DNA from: Spirochaetales bacterium
GTDB taxonomy: Bacteria; Spirochaetota; Spirochaetia; SZUA-6; DRHE01
NCBI GenBank assembly: GCA_016930895.1
Contig: JAFGFV010000002.1
Location: forward strand, 1-6,492
Reading direction: 5' to 3'
DNA: 6,492 nucleotides
The position numbers were made by a program, and so were the translations under genes. Shown one piece after another: positions 1 through 5,072 of the stretch; the first letter of the stretch is position 1, and every line of letters begins with the position of its first letter. The notes beneath the pieces were generated by a model. The model did no database searches. It was not told where the DNA came from and saw only the letters and a program-made list of their open reading frames with translations.

Positions 1-402
1 GCCGGTCTCCGTGGTCAGGCGCTTGATCCCGAACTCCCGGTTGTACCACGCCTGGGCGACCGCCGTGTTGGGCTTGTGGCTGCCCGGCGGAGAGACGCTC
101 TCGTTCTTGTAGTAGATCTTGGCCGGGGTCCCGAGCGCCTGCTCCAGGGCATGGGCCCGGTGCAGGGGGGTCGGCCGCCAGCGGTACAGCAGATCCAGGA
201 CCCCTTCGGGGATGTCGATCCATCGCTGGGTGCTCACCTCCTGCTCGATCAGGTTCATGGGGAACACCGGGGCCAGCATGTCGGGGCTGACCGGTTTTCC
301 ATCCGGACCCAGGGGCGGGTTCATGGGAGTCGGGAGGTCCGCCGCCAGGTTGTACCACTGCCTGGGTATCTCCTTTTCGGGAAGAAATACCTTTGTTGCC
401 AT
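1..402 (-). CDS. trpB2: TrpB2-type tryptophan synthase beta chain (N-terminal part, cut by window edge)
   Basis: Pyridoxal-phosphate enzyme that condenses indole with L-serine to give tryptophan. Only the first 134 residues are present; the gene runs off the left edge in frame. The long N-terminal extension before the catalytic core (about residues 1-75, rich in Pro, with [11 protein letters not shown] near 46-56) is typical of the TrpB2 branch rather than classical TrpB1. The core starts with [19 protein letters not shown] (76-94) and continues to GSHKPNTA (107-114), where Lys110 is the expected PLP Schiff-base lysine, then RLTTETG at the edge. The ATG at 402-400 follows a strong AGGAGG (414-409) with a 6-nt spacer. 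It lies 67 nt downstream of trpR on the same strand, with no obvious promoter between, so co-transcription is likely. TrpB2 enzymes often act without a TrpA partner, for indole salvage; whether trpA exists elsewhere cannot be seen. Family call is secure; the precise role is inference. Confidence 0.93.
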   Translation of the reverse strand, partial: MATKVFLPEKEIPRQWYNLAADLPTPMNPPLGPDGKPVSPDMLAPVFPMNLIEQEVSTQRWIDIPEGVLDLLYRWRPTPLHRAHALEQALGTPAKIYYKNESVSPPGSHKPNTAVAQAWYNREFGIKRLTTETG

Positions 403-469
403 CTGCAACCTCCTTTCTCGGCTTGCGCCTGCTTTTGGTGTCGGGCGAGTCCGGCTCTCGAATCCGGGC

Positions 470-736
470 TCACTCGTAGTCGGTCAGAACCCGCTTGAAG
501 GCGGAGTTCCGCTTCTTGAGCTCCCGGGAACCCCGGGTAATCTTGCAAAGGCTCATGCCCAGCTGCTCGGCGATCTTGCGCTGGCTGATCCCCTGGTTCA
601 GGAGCTTGACCAGCTCCCAGCGGCCGGAGATTTCCTCCAGCTCGTAGGGCGTGAGGATGGCCTTCAAGAAATCCAGGATCAGCCTGGGGTCCTCGATCTT
701 GGCGAGCACCCGGGCCACGTCGTCCAGTCCTCGCAT
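470..736 (-). CDS. trpR: Trp repressor family transcription regulator (TrpR)
   Basis: Small all-helical DNA-binding protein, 88 residues from the chosen start. It aligns by eye with E. coli TrpR from ILTP (27-30) to the end: Thr29 matches Thr44, Arg39 matches Arg54, and ITRGS (66-70) contains Arg68 and Gly69, matching Arg84 and Gly85, all parts of the tryptophan pocket. The helix-turn-helix spans about 49-72 ([14 protein letters not shown]...ITRGS). The ITRGS signature separates it from the related YerC/YecD family. Differences from E. coli are one residue fewer just before the HTH, and Arg and Glu at the positions of Asn87 and Ser88. Start choice: the ATG at 736 has GAGG five nt upstream. 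The frame stays open up to 826, but that would add a hydrophobic stretch encoded by the promoter repeats and place the -35 inside the gene, so I reject it. The gene precedes trpB2 on the same strand, so tryptophan-dependent control of both genes is the natural inference. Confidence 0.87.
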   Translation of the reverse strand: MRGLDDVARVLAKIEDPRLILDFLKAILTPYELEEISGRWELVKLLNQGISQRKIAEQLGMSLCKITRGSRELKKRNSAFKRVLTDYE

Positions 737-761
737 CACCGCCTCGTTTGTCTCTTTTCGC

Positions 762-815
762 AGAAACGTTACTAAGCAAAGAAACGCTACTGCGAATAGA
801 AACATCGTGTCAATA
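762..815. repeat. Three tandem 18-bp repeats over the trpR promoter (candidate operator array)
   Basis: On the plus strand three units follow each other with an exact 18-bp period: AGAAACGTTACTAAGCAA (762-779), AGAAACGCTACTGCGAAT (780-797) and AGAAACATCGTGTCAATA (798-815). Units 1 and 2 agree at 13 of 18 positions; unit 3 keeps mainly AGAAAC. The array covers the trpR -35, the whole spacer and -10, and the predicted start of transcription, so a bound protein would block the promoter. The sequence is not the classical E. coli trp operator palindrome, although the CTTAGTA on the minus strand of unit 1 faintly recalls the CTAGT half-site. TrpR as the ligand is inference. Confidence 0.55.
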
Positions 816-840
816 GCCTGGGGCAATTTTTTTCGAAAAT
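785..840 (-). promoter_or_regulatory. Predicted sigma-70 promoter of trpR-trpB2
   Basis: On the minus strand there is a perfect -35 hexamer TTGACA (813-808). An A/T-rich block at 825-842, including seven T in a row on the plus strand and the palindrome TTTTCGAAAA (830-839), lies where an UP element should be. The -10 is weak: an 18-bp spacer gives TAGCGT (789-784), a 17-bp spacer gives GTAGCG. Transcription would start near 778, leaving a leader of about 40 nt before the ATG at 736. A strong -35 with a weak -10 covered by repeats fits a regulated promoter. Confidence 0.55.
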
Positions 841-847
841 TTCCGCG

Positions 848-877
848 TGGAACAACCGGCAGGGGAGATGCTATAAC
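848..877 (+). promoter_or_regulatory. Predicted promoter of the phosphomannomutase/phosphoglucomutase gene
   Basis: An extended -10, TGCTATAAC, has its hexamer TATAAC at 872-877. Seventeen bp upstream is GGAACA (849-854), which matches only the last half of the -35 consensus; the TG extension could compensate. The predicted transcript start is about 884, inside the inverted repeat at 880-901, giving a leader of about 38 nt. Confidence 0.5.
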
Positions 878-879
878 TG

Positions 880-901
880 GGTAGCCGCTGCCGCGGCTAC
901 C
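880..901. promoter_or_regulatory. Perfect 9-bp inverted repeat at the predicted 5' end of the mutase mRNA
   Basis: GGTAGCCGC (880-888), a TGCC loop and GCGGCTACC (893-901) pair perfectly. The repeat begins two bases after the -10 hexamer and ends nine bases before the Shine-Dalgarno (911-916). It could be a DNA operator overlapping the transcript start, or a 5' hairpin affecting mRNA stability or ribosome access. It is too far from a T-run to be a terminator. Confidence 0.6.
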
Positions 902-921
902 GCCGCAAAGAGGAGGGGGCC

Positions 922-2292
922 ATGAGCGTGTTCAAATCCTATGACGTCCGCGGCGTCTACGGCACCGAGTGGGACCGGGAGACCGCCCTCAAGATCGGCT
1001 TCTTTCTCCCCGCCCTGCTCGAGACCGACCGGATCCTGGTCGGCCGGGATGCGCGCCGGAGCTCGCCGGAGGTCTTCGAGGCCCTGAGCCGGGGGATCGT
1101 GAGCGCGGGCTGCCGCGTCGTCGACATCGGGCTGAGCACGACCCCCGCCGTGTACTTCGCCACGGCCCGCTTCGGCTTCGGGGGCAGCGTCATGATCACC
1201 GCCTCCCACAACCCCCCGGAGTACAACGGCCTCAAGATCTCCCGGGCCCAGGCCGTCCCGGTGGGATACGGCACGGGCCTGGAGCGTCTCGAGAGCCTGA
1301 TCCGGGAGCCGATGGCGCCCGCCCCCCGGTCCGGAAGGATCGAGCGCTTGGACATCCGCCGGGAGTACCTGGCGCACCTGGCCGGGTTCGCTGGAGGGAT
1401 CCACGGGGTCAAGGCGGTGGTGGACTGCTCCGACGGCATGGCCTCCCTGTTCATCCACGACGTGGTCCGGGAGCTGGACGCCGAGATCATCACCATGTAC
1501 GACAGCCCCGACGGCAGCTTTCCCCATCACCCGCCCAACCCTCTGATCGAGGCCAACCTGGCCGATCTCAAGCGCCGCGCCCGGGAGGAGAAGGCGGACC
1601 TGGGGATCTGCTTCGACGGGGACGCCGACCGGGTGATGTTCGTGGACGAACAGGGGGCCTTCGTGTCCCCGGACCTGGTCACCGGGCTGCTGGGGCTGCA
1701 CTTCTTCCGGCACTCCGGCCGGGACCACCGCGGCGAGACGGTCACCTACGACGTGCGCACCTCCCGGAGCGTGGTGGAGTTCCTGGAGCAGCTCGGGGGA
1801 CGGCCGGCCATGTGCAGGGTCGGCCACTCCCACGCCAAGCGCCTGCTACGGGAGACGAATGGCGTCCTCGGGGGCGAGCTGGCCGGGCACTACTACTTCC
1901 GGGACAACTACTTCTGCGACTCCGGCATGATCGCGGCCCTGCTCCTGCTGTCGGTGCTGTCCCGCGAACAGGTTCCCCTGTCGCAGCTGGTCGGGCGGGT
2001 CAAGCGCTACCACTACTCCGGAGAGCTGAACTTCAAGACCGACGCCAAGGACCGCATCATCGAGCGCATCCTGGCCGAGTACGGGGCCCGTCCGCAGGCC
2101 CGGGTCACGGACATCGACGGGATCCGCATCGACTATCCCGAGTGGTGGTTCAACCTGCGCAAATCGAACACGGAGCCCTACCTGCGCCTGGTGGCCGAAG
2201 CCCGGACCGCCTCGCAGCTGGAGGCGCGGCTCACCGAGCTGATCGCGGCCCTCCGAACCCTGGATCCACAGGTCGAGCAGGAAGAGCAGTAA
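922..2292 (+). CDS. Phosphomannomutase/phosphoglucomutase (alpha-D-phosphohexomutase superfamily)
   Basis: Cytosolic Mg-dependent enzyme interconverting hexose 6-phosphate and 1-phosphate (mannose and/or glucose), feeding GDP-mannose or UDP-glucose for surface polysaccharide. At 456 residues it has the usual length of bacterial ManB/AlgC-type enzymes. All four domains are recognisable: the phosphoserine loop TASHNPPEYNG (93-103, Ser95 phosphorylated during catalysis); the metal loop DGDADR (232-237); the sugar-specificity loop GGELAGHYYF (317-326), the GE(M/L)(S/A)GH motif; and the phosphate-binding loop RKSNTEPYLRL (413-423) in domain 4. The start is FKSYDVRG (4-11), as is typical. The ATG has AGGAGG (911-916) five nt upstream. 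It is divergent from trpR and converges on the LysM lipoprotein gene. Substrate choice cannot be settled by reading; the GELAGH form fits dual PMM/PGM enzymes better than GlmM, whose loop is GEQSGH and whose serine motif differs. Confidence 0.95.
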   Translation: MSVFKSYDVRGVYGTEWDRETALKIGFFLPALLETDRILVGRDARRSSPEVFEALSRGIVSAGCRVVDIGLSTTPAVYFATARFGFGGSVMITASHNPPEYNGLKISRAQAVPVGYGTGLERLESLIREPMAPAPRSGRIERLDIRREYLAHLAGFAGGIHGVKAVVDCSDGMASLFIHDVVRELDAEIITMYDSPDGSFPHHPPNPLIEANLADLKRRAREEKADLGICFDGDADRVMFVDEQGAFVSPDLVTGLLGLHFFRHSGRDHRGETVTYDVRTSRSVVEFLEQLGGRPAMCRVGHSHAKRLLRETNGVLGGELAGHYYFRDNYFCDSGMIAALLLLSVLSREQVPLSQLVGRVKRYHYSGELNFKTDAKDRIIERILAEYGARPQARVTDIDGIRIDYPEWWFNLRKSNTEPYLRLVAEARTASQLEARLTELIAALRTLDPQVEQEEQ

Positions 2293-2299
2293 GAGTCGA

Positions 2300-2320
2300 G
2301 GGAGGGCCCGGGGCCCTCCC
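2300..2320. terminator. G+C-rich hairpin between convergent genes (possible bidirectional terminator)
   Basis: GGGAGGGCC (2300-2308), loop CGG, GGCCCTCCC (2312-2320): a perfect 9-bp stem starting 8 nt after the mutase stop codon and 27 nt past the stop of the leftward lipoprotein gene. Neither side has a proper T-run, so it is not a canonical intrinsic terminator. Its position between two convergent genes is the main support. Confidence 0.5.
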
Positions 2321-2346
2321 GGATGCCCGTTGTCGCCCGCCGCCTC

Positions 2347-3753
2347 CTAGTTCGGAGGGATGACGAGCTTCCAGCCCGGATAGATCAGGTCCGGGTGCTG
2401 GATGAGCTTGCGGTTGCGCCGCCAGATCTTGGGCCACAGGTACGGATTGGAGTAGATGAAGTCGTACTCCGCGATCCGCCACAGGCAGTCCCTGCGTTCG
2501 GGAATCAGCCGCACCAGGTAGATCGGGTAGTCCGGGTTCACCGCCTGGGTCTTGTAGGCCTCGATGAGCTTGCGGGATTCCTGGAAGTACTCCTCGGCGA
2601 GGGCGAAGTTGTTGGCGTCCCACTCCTTGACGCCCTGCTTCCACAGCTCCTTGGCCTGCTCCAGGAGGTTCTCTTCGGCCACGTCCCCCAGCACCACCGT
2701 CTGTTCGTCCTGGGGAAGCACCATGGACTGGGTGTCGCTGCCGGGATTGTCCTCCTCCGCCTCCTCCACGTACGGCTCCCCGGACCACTCCTCGGGGCGG
2801 ATCAGGGTCCCGTCCTCGGTCACCACGGTGAGCTCCGAGGCGTCCTCCAGCTCGCTCATCACCTCGAGCATCAGGCTCTTGGATTTCCTGCGCTCCTCGT
2901 CCCGGGTGCTCTTGGCGACCTTGACCAGCTCGAGAGCGGCCTCCCGAGCGGCGCCGAGCTTTTCCTCCGAGCCGGGCAGGTCGTACTTCTGGAAGGCCTC
3001 CACACCCTGCAGGTACAGCGCGTTGGCCTGGCGGAACTGGTCCGGGGCGCTCGTGGCCGCTCCCAGGCTCTCCGCCTCGGTCAGGTACTGGTCGATGTCC
3101 CGCTTGACGATGTCCAGCCGGTGCAGGCGCTCGCGGAGCCGCTCCAGCAGGCCCGACATGGAGGACAGGGTGTCGTACGCCTTCTCCCGCGCCTCCACCA
3201 GCCGGCCCTGCTTGTACAGCTGCTCGGTGGCGGGAACTCCGGCCACCGCGGCGTTGTACTCGGCGGGCAGGAACTTGTCGGCGTCGAGGGCCAGGAGCTC
3301 ACTGTTGAGCCGCTCGGCCCTGGCGGCCAGGTCTTCCGCCGCCTTGCGCACGGAGGTATCGAAGGCCTGGTTGGCCTTGCGCTTGCTCACCGCAAGGTGC
3401 GTGCGGGCGGTGTCCGGATCGGCCTGCCGTGCCCTCAGAGCAGCGTTCAGGGCATCCTCGGCCTCTTTCAAGGTCCGGGGATCGTAGTAGTCGGCGTCCG
3501 CCTCCCGGGCCCGGGCAATCGCGTTGCGGGCCTGGCGGATCTCCTCGTCGCTGATCGGCGTGCCCTTTTCTACGGGCTTTTCTTCGGGCTTCTCTTCGGG
3601 CGCCTCCACCACCTGAGGGGCGGGCTCCTCCGGCTTCTCGACCACCGTGGGCTCCTCGGCCGGCTCCTCCGTAGGTTCCGGAGCGCTCTTGCAGGCAAAG
3701 GCGAAGGCCACCAGCAGCGCAATCACCCCCAACTTGATCAGTCTGTGCGTCAT
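2347..3753 (-). CDS. Envelope lipoprotein with helical repeats and C-terminal LysM domain
   Basis: Predicted 468-residue lipoprotein of unknown precise role. Residues 1-20 are a signal peptide (THRLIKLGVIALLVAFAFA) ending at Cys21, the predicted lipid-attachment site with an AFAC lipobox. Residues 23-65 form a flexible tether rich in Pro and Glu. Residues 70-135 resemble DUF4398 (helical, with ARNAIARAREADADYYDP at 75-92). Further amphipathic helices follow, including TPR-like units near 245-280 and 365-402 and an acidic linker at 325-360. The end (422-466) is a LysM peptidoglycan-binding domain, with LWRIAEY, then WPKIWRRNRKLI, then DLIYPGWKLVIP. The start is ATG 3753-3751 with a GAGGGG seven nt upstream; the frame extends to 3831, but that would run through the promoter and bury the signal peptide. 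The architecture predicts anchoring in a membrane with the LysM gripping the peptidoglycan, acting as a tether or scaffold. It has its own strong promoter and no operon partner. Confidence 0.88.
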   Translation of the reverse strand: MTHRLIKLGVIALLVAFAFACKSAPEPTEEPAEEPTVVEKPEEPAPQVVEAPEEKPEEKPVEKGTPISDEEIRQARNAIARAREADADYYDPRTLKEAEDALNAALRARQADPDTARTHLAVSKRKANQAFDTSVRKAAEDLAARAERLNSELLALDADKFLPAEYNAAVAGVPATEQLYKQGRLVEAREKAYDTLSSMSGLLERLRERLHRLDIVKRDIDQYLTEAESLGAATSAPDQFRQANALYLQGVEAFQKYDLPGSEEKLGAAREAALELVKVAKSTRDEERRKSKSLMLEVMSELEDASELTVVTEDGTLIRPEEWSGEPYVEEAEEDNPGSDTQSMVLPQDEQTVVLGDVAEENLLEQAKELWKQGVKEWDANNFALAEEYFQESRKLIEAYKTQAVNPDYPIYLVRLIPERRDCLWRIAEYDFIYSNPYLWPKIWRRNRKLIQHPDLIYPGWKLVIPPN

Positions 3754-3778
3754 GCTTTTCCCCCTCGAGCGGAAGGCT

Positions 3779-3807
3779 TTCACTTTGTTCTTACAATGAA
3801 ATATCTT
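3779..3807 (+). promoter_or_regulatory. Possible divergent promoter of the RNA methyltransferase gene, sharing the -10
   Basis: On the plus strand, TTCACT (3779-3784), a 17-bp spacer and TATCTT (3802-3807) each match four of six consensus positions. The -10 overlaps the opposite-strand TAAGAT by five of its six bases. The predicted start is about 3814, with a 65-nt leader. Another -10-like TACAAT lies at 3792-3797 but has no -35 at a fitting distance. Confidence 0.35.
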
Positions 3808-3831
3808 AGCACCTACCAATACCCCCGTCAA
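3803..3831 (-). promoter_or_regulatory. Strong sigma-70 promoter of the LysM lipoprotein gene
   Basis: On the minus strand, TTGACG (3831-3826) is followed by a 17-bp spacer and then TAAGAT (3808-3803). Both hexamers are close to consensus with optimal spacing. Predicted start of transcription is about 3796, giving a leader of about 43 nt to the ATG at 3753. Confidence 0.75.
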
Positions 3832-3878
3832 GCAAGAATGAGCTTTCGCCCGCCTCGACGGGCCGCAGGAGGGAACCG

Positions 3879-5045
3879 ATGCACACGAGGGATGCCGGCC
3901 TGGCGCCGGGGGCAGAGCTCACCGTGGAGCTCACGGTTCCCGCCTACGGCGGCGACACCCTGGGCCGCCTTCCCGACGGCAGGGTGGTCCTGGTGCCGTA
4001 TGCCCTGCCCGGGGAGCGGCTGAAGGTGCGCCTCACGGAGCTCCGGCGGGGATACGCCCGGGCCGTGCCCCTCGAGCTGCTGGAGGCCAGTCCCCTGCGC
4101 CGTCCCCCGCGCTGCCGGCATTTCGGGCTCTGCGGGGGCTGCCACTACCAGCACCTGGACTACGACCGGCAGCTGGAGATCAAGCGGCAGCTGCTGGCGG
4201 AACAGCTGGCGCGGATCGGCGGCCTCGCGGCACCGGCGGTGGAGCCGGCCGTGCCCTCCCCTTCCCCCTGGAACTACCGCAACCACGTGCAGTTCCACCT
4301 GACCGCCGACGGCTCGCCGGGCTTCCGAGAGGCGCGCTCACACCGGGTCGTCCCCCTGGCCGAGTGTCACCTGCCGGAGGCCCCGCTGGGAGCCCTGTGG
4401 CCGCGGCTGCGCCGCCCCGGCGCGCAGAGACTCATCCTGCGCACGGACAGCGACGGCCGCTGCCTGGCGATCCCGGAAACCGGGCCCTCGGACGTGAGGG
4501 AGCTGCGTATGGAGGTCCTGGGGGAGAGCTTCCGCCTCTCTCCCCTCTCCTTCTTCCAGGTGAACACGGCAGGCGCCGCCCGGCTGGTCCGGCAGGTCCT
4601 GGAGTGCTGCGGCGAGGCGCCGGCGAGACACGCCCTGGAGCTGTACTGCGGCGCGGGCCTCTTTACCCGCTTCCTGGCCCCCCGCGCAGAGCGGCTCACG
4701 GCGGTGGAGGTGTCCGCGAGCGCCTGCGGCGACTTCCGGGTCAACCTGGCGGACAAGGAGAACGTGCGCCTCGTGGAGGGCGAGGCCGCGGCCGCCCTGG
4801 AGGGCTTCGGCGACCCCGTGGACCTGGTGGTGGCGGACCCGCCCCGGGCGGGGCTGGGCCCGAAGGTGGCGGGGCTGCTCTCCCGCCCGCGGCCCCGCCG
4901 GCTGGTCTACGTGTCCTGCGACCCCGCCACCCTGGCCCGGGACGCGGCCCTGCTGGCCGGCCGGGGCTGGCGGCTGCGGCGGGTGGTGCCGGTGGACATG
5001 TTTCCCCAGACCGCACACATCGAGAGCGTGAGCCTCTGGGAGTAG
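3879..5045 (+). CDS. rlmD: Iron-sulfur 23S rRNA uracil-C5-methyltransferase (RumA/RlmD type)
   Basis: SAM-dependent RNA methyltransferase of the TrmA/RumA family, 388 residues. The N-terminal TRAM-like RNA-binding domain covers about 10-65 (AYGGDTLGRLPDGRVVLVPYALPGE region). The [4Fe-4S] ligands are Cys79, Cys85, Cys88 and Cys163 (CX5CX2C plus AECHLPEAP), the same pattern as E. coli RumA. The SAM site is LELYCGAGLFT (253-263). VVADPPRAGL (317-326) is the family DPPR motif. The nucleophile Cys347 lies in VSCDPATLARD, and PVDMFPQTAHIE (371-382) ends in the general base Glu382. The ATG has AGGAGG (3867-3872) six nt upstream, and a small hairpin GCCCG/CGGGC (3848-3863) lies just before it. A TRAM domain argues for the RlmD (U1939-like) rather than the RlmC type, but the target uridine, in rRNA or tRNA U54, cannot be read from sequence. 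It is followed 27 nt later by the radical SAM gene. Confidence 0.92.
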   Translation: MHTRDAGLAPGAELTVELTVPAYGGDTLGRLPDGRVVLVPYALPGERLKVRLTELRRGYARAVPLELLEASPLRRPPRCRHFGLCGGCHYQHLDYDRQLEIKRQLLAEQLARIGGLAAPAVEPAVPSPSPWNYRNHVQFHLTADGSPGFREARSHRVVPLAECHLPEAPLGALWPRLRRPGAQRLILRTDSDGRCLAIPETGPSDVRELRMEVLGESFRLSPLSFFQVNTAGAARLVRQVLECCGEAPARHALELYCGAGLFTRFLAPRAERLTAVEVSASACGDFRVNLADKENVRLVEGEAAAALEGFGDPVDLVVADPPRAGLGPKVAGLLSRPRPRRLVYVSCDPATLARDAALLAGRGWRLRRVVPVDMFPQTAHIESVSLWE

Positions 5046-5057
5046 CGCCCGCCGGCG

Positions 5058-5066
5058 TGCTAAGAT
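5058..5066 (+). promoter_or_regulatory. Extended -10 predicting a leaderless transcript for the radical SAM gene
   Basis: TGC followed by TAAGAT (hexamer 5061-5066) forms an extended -10. Six bases (CCTCCC) separate it from the ATG at 5073, so the first transcribed base would be the A of the ATG. There is no Shine-Dalgarno before this ATG. No good -35 is present; TGGGAG or GGGAGT at 5037-5043 is the only stretch at a fitting distance and matches poorly. Confidence 0.45.
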
Positions 5067-5072
5067 CCTCCC

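Noticed and set aside
446..476. Stem-loop around the trpR stop codon, a possible terminator or attenuator before trpB2
   Set aside because: The stem is short, with a four-base bulge (CGAGT/ACTCG and CCGG/CCGG) and no T-run; there is no leader peptide with Trp codons, so neither role is supported.
737..826. In-frame upstream extension of trpR encoding a hydrophobic segment, which would make a membrane-anchored repressor
   Set aside because: The extension overlaps the TTGACA -35 and the 18-bp repeats, has no Shine-Dalgarno, and the hydrophobic residues simply follow from the repeat sequence being a multiple of three long. The ATG at 736 has a GAGG at good distance.
3838..3840. Possible upstream ATG in the methyltransferase leader, overlapping the gene start out of frame
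   Set aside because: No convincing Shine-Dalgarno precedes it, and the frame runs far into the gene as part of a shadow frame, so a regulatory leader peptide is not supported.
2323..4023. Long plus-strand open frame opposite the LysM lipoprotein gene
   Set aside because: The minus strand shows a signal peptide, lipobox and LysM domain with a Shine-Dalgarno and promoter; the plus-strand translation is Leu/Gly-rich without motifs.
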